DNA of 8,499 nucleotides from Tannerella sp. (GTDB lineage Bacteria > Bacteroidota > Bacteroidia > Bacteroidales > Tannerellaceae). The notes under the pieces are model-generated. The model was not told where the DNA came from. It saw only the letters and a list, made by a program, of their open reading frames with translations, and ran no database searches. The stretch covers positions 1 through 8,499 of the forward strand of contig JAIRXI010000090.1 of the NCBI GenBank assembly GCA_031268395.1. The letters are read 5' to 3'. A program made the position numbers and the translations under genes. Numbering within the stretch: the first letter of the stretch is position 1; the number at the start of each line of letters is the position of its first letter. This document shows positions 7,633 through 8,499 of the stretch, in pieces.

Positions 7633-7974
7633 ACTGTTGCAGGCAGAGACCCTGTAAATACGTAAAAAAGAGATGTTGTTACAGGGTGATGTCCTGTAGT
7701 TGCAACAGGAGAAAAAGTAACTGCATAAAAAAAGGAAGTAATTACCTGGAAAAAGAAAGTAATTACCTGAAAAAAAAAAGCAGTTGCCGGAAGCGTAAAG
7801 CAGCTGCCGAAAAAGAAGAAGCAACTGCATAAAAAATGGAAGTAATTACCTGGAAAAAAAAAGCAGTTGCCGGAAGCATAAAGCAACTGCCGAAAAAGAA
7901 GAAGCAACTGCATAAAAAATGGAAGTAATTACCTGAAGAAAGGAAGTAATTACCTGGAAAAAGGAAGTAATCCC
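7633..7974. repeat. Array of about 17 eight-bp palindromic cores with 21-bp spacing
   Basis: Eight-base cores begin at 7633, 7654, 7675, 7696, 7717, 7738, 7759, 7780, 7800, 7821, 7842, 7863, 7883, 7904, 7925, 7946 and 7967. Every step is 21 bp except two of 20. Most cores fit GYARYTRC: GTAATTAC (five times), GCAGTTGC (twice), GCAACTGC (three times), GCAGCTGC, GTAACTGC and GTAGTTGC, with looser forms at the left end and GTAATCCC last. GCAGTTGC and GCAACTGC are reverse complements of each other, and GTAATTAC and GCAGCTGC are self-complementary. The 12-13-bp spacers are almost pure purine on the plus strand (for example CTGGAAAAAGGAA). From 7759 to 7924 a higher-order 83-bp unit of four cores is present twice. 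The 21-bp step equals two helical turns, so all cores and A-tracts face one side of the helix. The spacing and cores are seen directly; a protein-binding or RNA role is inference. Confidence 0.9.
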
Positions 7975-8370
7975 AAAATGTCCATTAAAATGTCCATTAG
8001 ACACTACCCCGTCGTGTTCGGAAGAGGCCCTGCCGGTAAAAAACAGCCCGTCCCGGCCAGGGACGGCATGTTGGTAGAAAAGGGAACACGGGGAACACCA
8101 CCCGTCCCGGCCAGGGACGGAATGTGGTCGGAACGGCCTTATTTGGCGCAGGGCAAGACAGGCGGATGGACACAGCCCCGGCAGGTGTCCGCCATGCCCC
8201 TTTCGTTCACATTCCGTCCCGGCCGGGACGGGTGATTCTGCTGCGGGCTGTTTTCTACCAACATTCCGTCCCGGCTGGGACGGGCTATATTGCGTTGCGG
8301 GCCGTTTTTTACCGGCAGGCCCTCTTCCGGACACGACGGAAAGTGTCTAATGGACATGTTGGGATAATTA
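7968..8370. repeat. Second large nested palindrome (about 370-400 bp)
   Basis: 7991-8004 (TGTCCATTAGACAC) pairs perfectly with 8343-8356. 8010-8044 pairs with 8304-8338 over 35 bp with two mismatches (CCGGTAAAAAAC and its complement at the inner end). Further in, GTTGGTAGAAAA (from 8070) pairs with TTTTCTACCAAC (ending 8262), and CACCCGTCCC to GGACGGAATGTG (about 8098-8125) pairs with 8209-8234. The left edge has a tandem 12-bp repeat, AAAATGTCCATT, at 7975-7986 and 7987-7998. The arms pair loosely out to about 7968 and 8370 (TAATCCCA and its complement), so the left end overlaps the last unit of the 21-bp array. No gene lies inside. A MITE-like element or a long structured RNA are the main options. 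Confidence 0.85.
8047..8284. repeat. Four copies of a GC-rich GTCCCGGC hairpin motif
   Basis: The near-palindrome CCGTCCCGGCCAGGGACGG occurs at about 8048-8066 and 8102-8120, and as CCGTCCCGGCCGGGACGG or its CTG variant at 8214-8232 and 8266-8284. Each is itself a 7-bp-or-longer stem, and the left pair and right pair are mirror-related within the larger palindrome. Flanking GGAATGTG/CATTCC words are also conserved. Spacing is irregular (54, about 112 and 52 bp), so this is not a CRISPR array. Confidence 0.85.
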
Positions 8371-8402
8371 TTTGCGTAAGCACAAGGCGCAAGTCTTATC
8401 CC
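8361..8402. other. Imperfect 12-bp stem-loop upstream of the last promoter
   Basis: GGGATAA (8361-8367) pairs with TTATCCC (8396-8402), and TTGCG (8372-8376) pairs with CGCAA (8388-8392). No T-run follows on the plus strand, so an intrinsic terminator is unlikely. An operator or the closing hairpin of the palindromic element is possible. Confidence 0.5.
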
Positions 8403-8446
8403 TGTATGCATTGTTCATCGTTAGTATAAATACGAAGAATAAGTAT

Positions 8447-8481
8447 TACTTTTGCAACATTTATATATAAACAATTAATTG
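8447..8481 (+). promoter_or_regulatory. Promoter and possible operator for the gene leaving the window
   Basis: TACTTTTG at 8447-8454 is an exact -7 match to TAnnTTTG; the -33 region (TTAG near 8421) is weak. Transcription would start near 8460. The short AT-rich leader contains a perfect 10-bp palindrome, CAATTAATTG (8472-8481), just before the start codon region. Confidence 0.6.
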
Positions 8482-8489
8482 CAAATAAG

Positions 8490-8499
8490 TATGAGATCA
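8490..8499 (+). CDS. Probable start of a gene running off the window
   Basis: ATG AGA TCA begins about 30 bp after the predicted transcript start and 36 bp after the -7 element, a normal distance for Bacteroidota. The leader before it is A/T-rich with no clear Shine-Dalgarno. Only three codons are visible, so neither the product nor the frame can be confirmed. Confidence 0.35.

Noticed and set aside
6885..7832. A 315-residue plus-strand frame with three repeated 63-residue peptides
   Set aside because: The 189-bp period is a multiple of three, so frames stay open by construction. It has no plausible start context or domain, and its end runs into the 21-bp array.
7552..7913. Minus-strand frames with heptapeptide repeats (such as GNYFLFP) over the 21-bp array
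   Set aside because: 21 bp gives seven codons, so a periodic peptide follows automatically. The two 20-bp steps shift the frame, which argues against selection for coding.
8047..8284. CRISPR-like array of the CCGTCCCGGC motif
   Set aside because: There are only four copies, the spacing is irregular, two copies are in mirror orientation, the motif is itself a hairpin in a larger palindrome, and no cas gene is visible.
7846..8429. ORFs on both strands across the second palindrome
   Set aside because: The symmetry of the palindrome produces similar frames on both strands. The peptides are low in complexity and lack start signals.

Overview
The window looks like a chromosomal segment of a Bacteroidales/Bacteroidota bacterium of moderate GC content. 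Three things support this. The first gene ends in a type IX secretion (T9SS) C-terminal sorting domain. There is a TPR-containing, periplasm-sensing histidine kinase of a type common in this phylum. Candidate promoters match the Bacteroidota -7 consensus TAnnTTTG at four places. The genus cannot be decided from the sequence.

Layout. 1-384: the 3' end of a secreted protein, apparently a PstS-like (periplasmic-binding-protein fold) domain followed by a T9SS sorting domain. About 502-2322 and 2460-3104: a co-oriented two-component pair, a TPR sensor kinase of the HisKA_3 class and its NarL/LuxR-type response regulator. 3105-3855: noncoding DNA dominated by a 407-bp element with near-perfect 44-bp inverted arms (3324-3367 and 3687-3730) and at least five further internal stems. 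It is either a MITE-like element or a large structured RNA. 3848-4035, minus strand: a complete tRNA-Asn(GTT) transcription unit with promoter, tRNA and intrinsic terminator. 4071-6356, minus strand: maeB, a malic enzyme with a C-terminal phosphotransacetylase-like domain, with its own -7 element at 6409-6416.

6417-8489 is about 2.1 kb without a convincing gene and is the unusual part of the window. In order it holds: short CGCAGAT repeats; three tandem copies of a 189-bp unit (6903-7469 plus a stub); a 12-bp perfect palindrome beside a TATCTTTG promoter element (7504-7529); an array of about 17 degenerate 8-bp palindromic cores (GYARYTRC) spaced almost exactly 21 bp apart on a purine-rich strand (7633-7974); a second large nested palindrome of about 370-400 bp carrying four copies of a GC-rich hairpin (7968-8370); a 12-bp stem-loop (8361-8402); and a promoter (8447-8454) leading to a probable gene start at 8490 that leaves the window.

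How the parts may work together. The kinase and regulator almost certainly form one signalling system, with the signal sensed in the periplasm. Malic enzyme is a separate housekeeping gene facing it across the tRNA. The composite repeat block between maeB and the gene starting at 8490 could be a transcribed noncoding element, a protein-binding (iteron- or centromere-like) array, or decayed mobile DNA. The sequence alone does not decide between these.
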